Source: Gammaproteobacteria bacterium
GTDB taxonomy: Bacteria; Pseudomonadota; Gammaproteobacteria; Ga0077536
Length of the DNA: 58,268 nucleotides
Reading direction: 5' to 3'
NCBI GenBank assembly: GCA_016874535.1
Contig: VGUA01000001.1
Span: 105,188-163,455 of the forward strand
Both the position numbers and the translations under genes were made by a program. This document shows positions 50,675 through 58,268 of the stretch, one piece after another (the stretch's first letter is position 1; each line of letters starts with the position of its first letter). Below the pieces are notes generated by a model, which was not told the DNA's origin, ran no database searches, and saw only the letters and a program-made list of their open reading frames with translations.

Positions 50675-51874
50675 ATGATCAGTGCTCCCAGCCTGCCGCG
50701 TATCGGCAGTGTCGTCCTGCTCGCATCCCTTCTCGTTGCGTGTGACCGCGCCCCTGAACCCCCGGCCGGAGGCCCCGCCGGCGCGCCTCCTGTGAGCGTG
50801 GCCGCGGCGGTCACGCGGGAGGTCACCCTTGCGGACGAATATCCCGGCCGCTTCGAGGCGGTGGACGAGGTGGCCATCCGGGCCCGGTTGAACGGCTATC
50901 TCGAATCCGTGCACTTCAAGCCGGGTACCGAGGTTGCCAAGGGAACCCTGCTGTTCCAGATCGACCCGCGACCCTTCAAGGCCCAGCTGGCCGAGGCGCG
51001 CGCGGCGCTCGCCAACACCGAAGCTCAACTTGCCCTGGCCCGCACTGAGAAGAATCGGCAGGCCAAGATGCTCGCCACACGTGCGACCAGTCAGCGTGCG
51101 TTCGACACGGCAGTGGCGCAGGTGCAAACCCTGGAAGCTGCGCGCCAGGCCAATCTCGCCACCATTGAGCGCGCCCGTCTCAATCTTGAATACACGCGCA
51201 TCACTGCGCCCATCGCGGGGCGGGTGGGCAAGGACGAGGTGACTCTCGGCAATCTCGTGCAGGGTGAGGGCCCCGACTCTCCCGTCTTGACCACGCTGGT
51301 CTCGTTGGACCCCATCCGGGTCTCCTTTGAAGCCGATGAGCAGGCCTATCTGCGCTACATCGCAGGCGCCCGCGACGAGGGCCTGGCCGTGGAAGTGGGA
51401 CTCGCCGGTGAAGAGGGTTTCCCGCATCAGGGCACGCTCGAATTCGTGGACAACCAGGTGGCGCTCACCACCGGCACGGTGCGCATGCGGGCGGTGCTGC
51501 CAAATGCGGATCGGCGCTTCACGCCCGGACTTTTCGCCCGCGTGAGGTTGCGCGCAACCACCGGCGCCGAACGCGTGGTGCTGGTGGCGGAACGTGCCAT
51601 CGGCACCGACCAGACCAAGCGTTTCGTGTTGGTGCTGGGCCCGGACAATGTTGCGAACTATCGCGAAGTGACCCTCGGTCGCCAGATGGGCAGCCTGCGG
51701 GTGCTCACCAGCGGACTGAAAGAAGGCGAGCTGGTGGTGGTGAATGGCCTGCAGCGCTTGCGTCCCGGCACGCCCGTGACACCGGAACAGGTGCCGATGG
51801 AGGAATCGACTGCTGATTCGCCGTCAGGGCCGGCAGGGGACGCCAGCGCCAGCAGCACTTCCGCGGGCGGCTGA
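50675..51874 (+). CDS. RND efflux system periplasmic adaptor (membrane fusion) subunit
   Basis: 399-residue AcrA/MexA-type adaptor anchored as a lipoprotein (lipobox LLVAC). Features: the lipoyl half-motif RLNGYLESVHFKPGTEV, a coiled-coil hairpin (AQLAEARAALANTEAQLALA), lipoyl second half TRITAPIAGRVGKDEV, then a beta-barrel and C-terminal membrane-proximal part (GLQRLRPGTPV). ATG 50675; the track start 50627 is upstream of the signal peptide. First gene of a three-gene operon; links inner membrane pump to outer membrane channel. Confidence 0.92.
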   Translation: MISAPSLPRIGSVVLLASLLVACDRAPEPPAGGPAGAPPVSVAAAVTREVTLADEYPGRFEAVDEVAIRARLNGYLESVHFKPGTEVAKGTLLFQIDPRPFKAQLAEARAALANTEAQLALARTEKNRQAKMLATRATSQRAFDTAVAQVQTLEAARQANLATIERARLNLEYTRITAPIAGRVGKDEVTLGNLVQGEGPDSPVLTTLVSLDPIRVSFEADEQAYLRYIAGARDEGLAVEVGLAGEEGFPHQGTLEFVDNQVALTTGTVRMRAVLPNADRRFTPGLFARVRLRATTGAERVVLVAERAIGTDQTKRFVLVLGPDNVANYREVTLGRQMGSLRVLTSGLKEGELVVVNGLQRLRPGTPVTPEQVPMEESTADSPSGPAGDASASSTSAGG

Positions 51875-51879
51875 GCAGC

Positions 51880-54800
51880 ATGAACATCTCGCGCACGTTC
51901 ATCGAACGGCCAATTCTTGCGGGCGTGATGTCCGCGGCGATCTTTCTGGCCGGTCTCATCGCAATCTATGTTCTGCCGGTTTCCGAATACCCGGACGTCG
52001 TACCGCCTTCCGTGGTGGTGACCGCTACCTATCCCGGCGCCAATCCGGAAGTGATTGCCGAGACCGTTGCTGCACCGTTGGAGGAGCAGATCAACGGTGT
52101 GGAGAACATGCTCTACATGTCTTCCATGGCGACCACCGACGGCATCCTGCAGCTCACGGTCACGTTCAAGATTGGGGTGGATCCAGATTTGGCCGAATCC
52201 CAGGTCCAGAACCGGGTGCAGCGCGCGCTCCCGCGCCTGCCGATGGAAGTGCGGCAGTACGGCGTCATCACCAAGAAGCAGTCGCCCAACCTGACCATGG
52301 TGGTGCATCTCATCTCCAGCGACAGTCGCTACGACGAGCTGTATCTGCGCAACTACGCGATGATCAACCTGCGCGATGATCTGCGTCGCCTGGAGGGCAT
52401 GGGCGATGTGGTCATCTTTGGTGGCGGTGATTACGCCATGCGCGTGTGGCTGGATCCGCAAAAGCTTGCCGCCCGTGAACTCACGGCGGGCGACGTGGTG
52501 GCGGCCATCCAGGAGCAGAACCAGCAGGTGGCGGCCGGTGTGATCGGCGCGCAACCCGCGGCCACCAATATCGAATTCCAGCTCTCCGTGAACACGCAGG
52601 GCCGACTCACCACGGAGGAAGAGTTCGGCGAGATCATCGTTGGCACCGCGCCCGATGGCGGCATCCTGCGGCTCCGGGACGTGGCGCGCATCGAACTCGG
52701 CGCGGGTGATTACTCCCTGCGCAGCTATCTCAACAGCAAGCCCGCCGTTGCACTGGGGCTCTTCGAAGCGCCGGGTGCGAATGCCGTCGCGCTGTCGCGC
52801 AACGTGCGCGACCTGATGACCAAGGCCGCCAAGGACTTTCCGCAGGGCGTGGAGTTCCAGGTCATCTACGACCCGCCGCGCTTCGTGCGCAAATCCATCG
52901 AGGCCGTGGTGAAAACCCTGCTGGAGGCTGTGGCGCTGGTGGTTGTGGTGGTCATCGTGTTCCTGAAGACCTGGCGCGCCTCCATCATTCCGCTCATCGC
53001 GGTGCCGGTGTCGATTGTCGGCACATTTGCAGTGATGCTGCTGGCCGGATTTTCCATCAATACGCTGACCCTGTTCGGGCTGGTCTTGTCCATCGGCATC
53101 GTGGTGGACGATGCCATCGTGGTGGTGGAGAACGTCGAGCGCAACATCGAACTCGGCCTGAACCCGGTGGCCGCCACGCGGCGCGCGATGGAGGAAGTTT
53201 CCGGCCCCATCATCGCCATCCTGCTCACCCTGTGCGCGGTGTTCATTCCCATCGCCTTCATCAGCGGCCTGCAGGGACAGTTCTATCGCCAGTTCGCGCT
53301 GACGATTGCGATCTCCGCCGCCATTTCGGCCTTCAGTTCGCTGACCCTGTCGCCAGCACTCGCAGCGGTGCTGCTGCGTTCCCATCACGCGCCCAAGGAT
53401 GCCTTCACGCGCTTCATGGACGCGCTGTTTGGCTGGTTCTTCCGCGGCTTCGATGCGGTATTCCGCGGCGCTGCCCGCCGTTATGTGAGCGCGGTGCGCG
53501 GCATCCTGCGCGGCAAGCTCGTGGTGCTGGCCCTGTATGTCTGCCTGCTGGGCCTGACCTGGGTGTTGTTCCACAAGGTGCCGACGGGCTTTATTCCCAA
53601 TCTGGACAAGCAATACCTGGTGGGCTTCATCCAGCTGCCCGATGGCGCGTCGCTGGAACGCACCGACCGCATCGTGCACAAGGTGACGGACATTGCGCGC
53701 GAGACTCCCGGCGTGGTGGACGTGGTGGCCTTCACCGGGCTTTCGATCAACGGCTTCACCAATTCACCGAATGCGGCGGTGTTCTTCTTTGGCCTCGAGG
53801 ATTTCGAGAAAAGGGAGAGCCCCGAGCTCAAGGGTGGTGCGCTCGCGATGGCGCTCAACCAGCGGCTGGCGGTCATCCAGGATGCCTTCGTTGCGGTGTT
53901 CCCTTCGCCCGCGGTGGATGGTCTTGGTTCCATCGGCGGATTCAAGATGCAGCTGGAAGATCGGGCGGGCCTCGGCAGCAAGGAACTCTATGCCACCTTG
54001 CAGTCCGTGTTGATGCAGGCCTGGCAAAGTCCCGAGATGGCGGGCGTCTTTTCCAGCTACCAGATCAACGTGCCGCAACTTTTTGCCGACGTGGATCGCG
54101 CCAAGGCCAAGCAGATGGGGGTGAGCCTCAACGACGTCTTCGCCACCCTGCAGGTGAATCTCGGCTCCTACTACGTGAACGACTTCAACCGCTTCGGCAA
54201 GACCTACCGCGTAATCGTGCAGGCCGATGCGCCCTTCCGCGAAAGCGCGGAAGACATTCCCGTCCTGAAGACCCGCAACCGCATGGGCGAGATGGTGCCA
54301 CTGGGCGCGCTGGTGAATGTGCAGCAGAGCTTCGGGCCCGATCGCGCGATGCGCTACAACGCCTTTCCGGCGGCGGACATCAACGGCGCCACTGCCCCGG
54401 GGTTCAGCTCCGGCCAGGCCCAGGCCAAGCTGGAGGAACTGGTGCGTGCCAATGCGCCGCGCGGCGTCACCTTCGAGTGGACTGATCTCGTCTATCAGGA
54501 GATTCTCGCCGGCAATACGGCGGTCATCGTGTTTCCCTTGTGTGCGATGCTCGTCTTCCTGGTGCTGGCCGCCCAGTACGAAAGCCTCAAGCTGCCGCTT
54601 GCCATCATCCTCATCGTGCCGCTGTGTCTGCTGTTCGCGGTGACGGGGGTGTATCTCACGGGCGGCGATCGCAACATCTTCACGCAGATTGCGCTCTTCG
54701 TGCTGATGGGGCTGGCCTGCAAGAACGCCATCCTGCTGGTGGAATTCGCGCGGGAATTCGAGATGCGCGAGCCGCTCGCAGGCCCGGTGGTCGCTGCCCT

Positions 54801-55053
54801 GCAGGCCTGCCGCATGCGTCTGCGGCCCATCCTCATGACGTCCATTGCCTTCATCATGGGCGTGGTGCCGCTGGTCACCTCCAGTGGTGCCGGCGCCGAG
54901 ATGCGACACACCATGGGCATTGCCGTGCTGTCCGGCATGATTGGCGTGACGTTCTTCGGCCTTTTCCTGACGCCCGTGTTCTACGTGCTGCTCCATCGCA
55001 AACCGCGGCGCGAGAAGCAGGTGAAGGCAAGCGCCGGGGAGGGCATGACATGA
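51880..55053 (+). CDS. HAE1-family RND efflux transporter, AcrB/MexB-like inner membrane pump
   Basis: 1057-residue proton-driven multidrug exporter with 12 predicted membrane helices and two large periplasmic loops. MNISRTFIERPILAGVMSAAIF opens helix 1. The proton-relay pair is in GIVVDDAIVVVENVERN (helix 4) and the Lys in GLACKNAILLVEF (helix 10). PTGFIPNLDKQYLVGFIQLP is a typical periplasmic start. The gap to the adaptor gene is 5 nt. Substrate range cannot be predicted from sequence. Confidence 0.95.
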   Translation: MNISRTFIERPILAGVMSAAIFLAGLIAIYVLPVSEYPDVVPPSVVVTATYPGANPEVIAETVAAPLEEQINGVENMLYMSSMATTDGILQLTVTFKIGVDPDLAESQVQNRVQRALPRLPMEVRQYGVITKKQSPNLTMVVHLISSDSRYDELYLRNYAMINLRDDLRRLEGMGDVVIFGGGDYAMRVWLDPQKLAARELTAGDVVAAIQEQNQQVAAGVIGAQPAATNIEFQLSVNTQGRLTTEEEFGEIIVGTAPDGGILRLRDVARIELGAGDYSLRSYLNSKPAVALGLFEAPGANAVALSRNVRDLMTKAAKDFPQGVEFQVIYDPPRFVRKSIEAVVKTLLEAVALVVVVVIVFLKTWRASIIPLIAVPVSIVGTFAVMLLAGFSINTLTLFGLVLSIGIVVDDAIVVVENVERNIELGLNPVAATRRAMEEVSGPIIAILLTLCAVFIPIAFISGLQGQFYRQFALTIAISAAISAFSSLTLSPALAAVLLRSHHAPKDAFTRFMDALFGWFFRGFDAVFRGAARRYVSAVRGILRGKLVVLALYVCLLGLTWVLFHKVPTGFIPNLDKQYLVGFIQLPDGASLERTDRIVHKVTDIARETPGVVDVVAFTGLSINGFTNSPNAAVFFFGLEDFEKRESPELKGGALAMALNQRLAVIQDAFVAVFPSPAVDGLGSIGGFKMQLEDRAGLGSKELYATLQSVLMQAWQSPEMAGVFSSYQINVPQLFADVDRAKAKQMGVSLNDVFATLQVNLGSYYVNDFNRFGKTYRVIVQADAPFRESAEDIPVLKTRNRMGEMVPLGALVNVQQSFGPDRAMRYNAFPAADINGATAPGFSSGQAQAKLEELVRANAPRGVTFEWTDLVYQEILAGNTAVIVFPLCAMLVFLVLAAQYESLKLPLAIILIVPLCLLFAVTGVYLTGGDRNIFTQIALFVLMGLACKNAILLVEFAREFEMREPLAGPVVAALQACRMRLRPILMTSIAFIMGVVPLVTSSGAGAEMRHTMGIAVLSGMIGVTFFGLFLTPVFYVLLHRKPRREKQVKASAGEGMT

Positions 55054-56483
55054 GCCCACGTCTTGCCTGGCCTTTGCTGCTGATGCTGGGCGGCTGCTCC
55101 TTGGCGCCTGCTCTGCCTGATCCTGCCGTGAACACCCCAGCGGCATGGAAGGAAAGCCCGGCCCAGATTACGGGTGACTGGAAAGTCGCGACGCCGGCCG
55201 ATGACGCCGCCCGTGGGCAGTGGTGGACGGTATTCCGGGATCCGCTGCTCGATGGACTGGTGGCGCGCGCCAGTTCCGGTAACCAGAATCTGCAGGCGGC
55301 ACTCGCAAGACTCGAGCAGTCCCGGGCCCAGGTGCGCGTGGCGAGTGCGCAGCGGTTACCGCGGATCGATCTCGGCGTGGGGGCCTCGCGGATCCAGCCG
55401 AGTGCGGTCATCCTCGATTCCTTCGGGGGCGGTGGGCCCGAGACCCTGGAAGATTACACACAGATCAACACCAGACTCAGCGCAAGCTACGAGCTCGATG
55501 TGTTTGGCCGTGTGCGGGATTCGGTCAAGGCAGCCGAGGCCGATTTCGCGGCCCAGCGCGCACTCTACGAAAGCCTCACCCTGAGTCTGCAGGGCGATGT
55601 CGCCCAGACCTATTTCCTCATCCGCGCGACGGACGAGGAACTGCGGGTGCTGCGGGAGGGCATCAAGCTGCGCGAGGACACCTTGCAGCTGGTGGCGGCG
55701 CGCGTGGCAGCGGGCGATACCGACGATTTCGATCTGGAACGCAGCCGGGCGGAGCTGGAAACCGCACGCGCCGAACTGGAAGCCGTCGCGCGCAGTCGTG
55801 CGGCTTACGAACACGCGCTCGCCGTCTTGTGTGGAGAAACCCCGGCGGCATTCAGTCTGGCGGAAGCGCCCGCCACCCGCGCCCTGCCCGAGATTCCACC
55901 CGGTCTGCCGTCCAGCCTGCTGGAGCGTCGCCCGGATGTGGCGGCAGCCGAGCGCCGCATGATTGCCGCCAATGCGCGCATCGGGGTGGCGAAGGCCGCG
56001 TTTTACCCGCTGATCAACCTTACGGCCAATTTCGGGGTGGAGTCCGGTGGCGTGGGTGAGCTCTTCAAGTGGAGCAGCCGGACCTGGGCCCTTGGCCCCA
56101 TTGCCGGGCCGCTGCTCAGCCTGCCCATTTTTGATGGGGGACGTAACAAGGCCAACCTCGCCTCGGCGGAAGCCAGCTTGGATGCGGAAGTGGCGGTCTA
56201 TCGCCAGACCGTGCTGGATGCCTTCGTCGAAGTGGAGGACAGCCTCTCGGGCCTGCGCACGCTCGCCACCCAGCGCGCGGCGCTGACGCGTGCAGTTGAT
56301 TCAGCGCAAGCCGCGAGCACGATTGCCGAGGCACGCTTCGAGGCTGGGGCGACAGGCCTGCTCGAAGTGCTGGATGCGAGGCGCAACCTGCTGGCAACCC
56401 AGCGCCTGGGCGTGCAGGTGGACGGAGCCCGTGCCGCCACCACGGTGGCTCTGGTGCGTGCGCTGGGGGGGGGCTGGCAATAA
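55050..56483 (+). CDS. Outer membrane efflux channel lipoprotein (NodT/OprM family)
   Basis: 477-residue TolC-type channel with a lipobox (LMLGGC). PDPAVNTPAAWKE, then an OEP repeat pattern (LARLEQSRAQVRVASAQRLP; LASAEASLDAEVAVYRQTVLDAF), is typical. Its ATG overlaps the pump stop (ATGA), so it is translationally coupled and completes the tripartite pump. The track start (54540) is inside the pump gene in another frame. The C-terminus is followed by a 145-nt gap without a visible terminator. Confidence 0.93.
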   Translation: MSPRLAWPLLLMLGGCSLAPALPDPAVNTPAAWKESPAQITGDWKVATPADDAARGQWWTVFRDPLLDGLVARASSGNQNLQAALARLEQSRAQVRVASAQRLPRIDLGVGASRIQPSAVILDSFGGGGPETLEDYTQINTRLSASYELDVFGRVRDSVKAAEADFAAQRALYESLTLSLQGDVAQTYFLIRATDEELRVLREGIKLREDTLQLVAARVAAGDTDDFDLERSRAELETARAELEAVARSRAAYEHALAVLCGETPAAFSLAEAPATRALPEIPPGLPSSLLERRPDVAAAERRMIAANARIGVAKAAFYPLINLTANFGVESGGVGELFKWSSRTWALGPIAGPLLSLPIFDGGRNKANLASAEASLDAEVAVYRQTVLDAFVEVEDSLSGLRTLATQRAALTRAVDSAQAASTIAEARFEAGATGLLEVLDARRNLLATQRLGVQVDGARAATTVALVRALGGGWQ

Positions 56484-56628
56484 TTTGAACGGGTCCGTGG
56501 CGCCTCGGCCGACAGGACGGCGGAGGCGACCCGGAGGGAAGCTTGCGCGCCGGCAAGGCGAGACTTTCACGTAAGCACCCGGCCCGTTAGGCTGCGGGTC
56601 CGCAGATACCGTGCCGCAGGCAGGAGAC

Positions 56629-57585
56629 ATGACAGCGCGAATTTTCATCGACGGCGAGGCGGGGACCACCGGCCTGCAGATCAAGGATCGCCTTGCGTCC
56701 CGCGAGGACCTCACGCTGGTCAGCATCGCGCCGGAGCGGCGCAAGGATCCGGCGGCGCGCGCGGAGCTGCTCAACAGCGTTGACCTCGTGATGCTCTGCC
56801 TGCCGGACGATGCGGCACGCGAGGCGGTTGCGCTCATCACCAATCCTGCGGTGCGGGTGATCGATGCCAGCACGGCACACCGCACGGCAGCGGGTTGGGA
56901 ATACGGATTTCCGGAGATGGATCGCGGGCAAGCCGCGCGCATTGCCGCGGCCCTTCGTGTGGCCAATCCCGGTTGCTATCCCACCGGAGCCATCGCGCTC
57001 ATCCGTCCGCTGGTGGCGGCCGGCATCCTGCCCGCCGATTTCCCCGTCACGATCAGCGCGGTGTCCGGCTACAGCGGTGGTGGCAAGGCGCTCATCCAGC
57101 GCTATGAGGATCCCGCCTCTGCGGAACCACTCGCCCTGCCGTTCTGGATTTACGGGCTTGGGCTCGAACACAAGCATGTGCCGGAGATCCAGCGTTTCGG
57201 CCTGCTGGAGACGCGTCCCCTGTTCCTGCCTGCGGTGGGACGCTTCGCGCAAGGCATGCTGGTACAACTGCCCTTGCAGCTGCGCGCCTTGCCGGGCAAG
57301 CCCTCCGTGCACGACGTGCATGCCGCACTCGCTGCGGCCTATGCCGGCCAGACCTTTGTCTCGGTCGAACCGCTGGCGGACGGCGCCGCGCTGGAGCGCC
57401 TGGGACCCGAGGGCTTGAACGACACCAATGCGCTGAAGCTCTACTGCTTTGGCAATGAACAACATCATCAGGTGGTGCTCTGTGCGCTGCTGGACAATCT
57501 CGGCAAGGGCGCCTCGGGCGCCGCAGTACAGAACATGAACCTGATGCTGGGCTTGCCCCCCGAGACCGGGCTGCGCGGCGCCTGA
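56629..57585 (+). CDS. argC: N-acetyl-gamma-glutamyl-phosphate reductase ArgC (short type)
   Basis: 318-residue ArgC of the shorter type 2 class, reducing N-acetylglutamyl phosphate to the semialdehyde in arginine synthesis. FIDGEAGTTGLQIKDRL is the NADP motif; ANPGCYPTGAIALIRPL has the catalytic Cys; VSGYSGGGKALI and EHKHVPEIQRFG follow. ATG 56629 is preceded by AGGAG; the track start adds six residues. No other arg genes lie nearby in the window. Confidence 0.93.
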   Translation: MTARIFIDGEAGTTGLQIKDRLASREDLTLVSIAPERRKDPAARAELLNSVDLVMLCLPDDAAREAVALITNPAVRVIDASTAHRTAAGWEYGFPEMDRGQAARIAAALRVANPGCYPTGAIALIRPLVAAGILPADFPVTISAVSGYSGGGKALIQRYEDPASAEPLALPFWIYGLGLEHKHVPEIQRFGLLETRPLFLPAVGRFAQGMLVQLPLQLRALPGKPSVHDVHAALAAAYAGQTFVSVEPLADGAALERLGPEGLNDTNALKLYCFGNEQHHQVVLCALLDNLGKGASGAAVQNMNLMLGLPPETGLRGA

Positions 57586-57609
57586 AACGACCAAGCGAGT
57601 CTGAAGCCA

Positions 57610-58268
57610 TGACCGACTACACCCATTTCTCCGTTCAACCGATCGCCGGCGCCTGCGGCGCCATGATTTCCGGCATCAACCTGCTGGAAAAAGTCAGTGA
57701 CGAGGCGATCGCCGAGCTGCGCGCCGCCTGGCTGGCACACGGCGTCATCTTCTTTCGTGACCAGCCCTTGCCGCCGGCCGATTTTCTGGCCTTCGCCAAC
57801 CGTTTCGGTGAGGTGGTCGAATATCCGTTCGTGAAGGGCATCGATGGCTTTCCGCTGATCATTCCGGTGCTCAAGCTCGAGCATGAGCGCAACAATTTCG
57901 GTGGCATCTGGCACACGGACACGGCGTATCTCAAGACGCCGCCGATGGCGACCATGCTGATCGCCCGCGAGATTCCGCCCTACGGCGGCGACACGCTTTT
58001 TGCCAGCGGCTATGCGGCTTACGAGGCCTTGTCGCCGGGCATGAAAGCGATGCTTGAAACGCTGAAGGGTGTGAACACTTCGGCCAAGGCCGATGTGACC
58101 AAGACCCGTGAAGATCGCATCAAGGATTCAGGATCTGATCAAGGCAAAGCCAAGGAAGAGCTGGTGTCCGCGCATCCGGTGGTGCGCACGCATCCGGAAA
58201 CGGGGCGCAAGAGCCTGTATGTGAATTTCGGCCATACCGCGCGCTTTGCCGGCATGACCGAGGAGGAG
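57610..58268 (+). CDS. TauD/TfdA-family Fe(II)/2-oxoglutarate dioxygenase, 3' end beyond window
   Basis: Partial gene: 219 codons are visible of an expected 280-300. The N-terminus (YTHFSVQPIAGACGAMISGINL) and FFRDQPLPPADFLAFANRFGEV are typical. The iron-binding His-x-Asp is in WHTDTAYLKTPPM, followed by PYGGDTLFAS; the distal His and Arg are beyond the edge. The ORF track omits it because no stop occurs. Members oxidise sulfonates, aryloxyalkanoates, carnitine precursors and alike; the substrate is open. It follows argC by 24 nt. Confidence 0.88.

Overview
The window is GC-rich, densely packed bacterial chromosome. It reads as a gammaproteobacterium, perhaps near the Nevskiales/Steroidobacterales/Xanthomonadales, but that placement is an impression and not a result. 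The grounds are an rpsU-yqeY-dnaG-rpoD macromolecular-synthesis block, a folB-folK pair beside plsY and tsaD, an HAE1-type RND efflux operon, and Sec/lipobox signals of a Gram-negative. There are no phage structural genes, integrases, transposases or CRISPR arrays.

Region 1 (1-15.7 kb) is an accessory catabolic cluster and the most unusual part. On the minus strand are two tandem copies of a three-gene module. Each has a dimethylformamidase (DMFase)-like small subunit (alpha), a large iron amidohydrolase subunit (beta), and a third small protein that looks like a second, divergent alpha chain (alpha'). They are followed by an Amt-type ammonium transporter that runs off the left edge and has a sigma-54-like promoter. 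Divergently on the plus strand lie two glutamine-synthetase-like ligases, a phytanoyl-CoA-type dioxygenase and a class I glutamine amidotransferase. Then come a minus-strand class V PLP enzyme, a third GS-like ligase and an FMN-binding split-barrel protein. Read together: an N-substituted amide is hydrolysed by the DMFase-like enzymes, the released amine is protected as a gamma-glutamyl amide, oxidised, and released again, with ammonium handled by Amt. The pathway is inferred; the families are seen.

Region 2 (15.7-22 kb) holds a photolyase-like protein with rearranged domains and its DCC partner, a Sel1 protein, an alpha/beta hydrolase, an AhpD/CMD-like protein and a SprT-DUF2786 protein. Copies of one REPIN-like repeat separate almost every one of these units, and two stop codons lie inside repeat copies.

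Region 3 (22-30.4 kb) is a second catabolic block: a GntR regulator with a perfect 16-bp operator placed between a -35 and -10 box, HyuA/HyuB (hydantoinase/oxoprolinase), two class III aminotransferases and a cupin. Near-identical 49-bp direct repeats bracket it.

Region 4 (30.4-31.9 kb) has a toxin-antitoxin remnant, with an intact MerR/excisionase-like antitoxin and a PIN toxin broken by loss of its start codon and a frameshift. A CAU tRNA, probably tRNA-Ile2, follows.

Region 5 (31.9-58.3 kb) is core chromosome: rpoD, dnaG, yqeY, rpsU, tsaD, plsY, folB, folK, a pteridine-reductase-like SDR, a MidA-type methyltransferase, msrA, a cyclase-FHA protein, cca, an NDUFA9-like epimerase, a soluble lytic transglycosylase, a nitroreductase, hemH, a PPK2 kinase, an RND tripartite pump, argC and a truncated TauD-family dioxygenase at the right edge.
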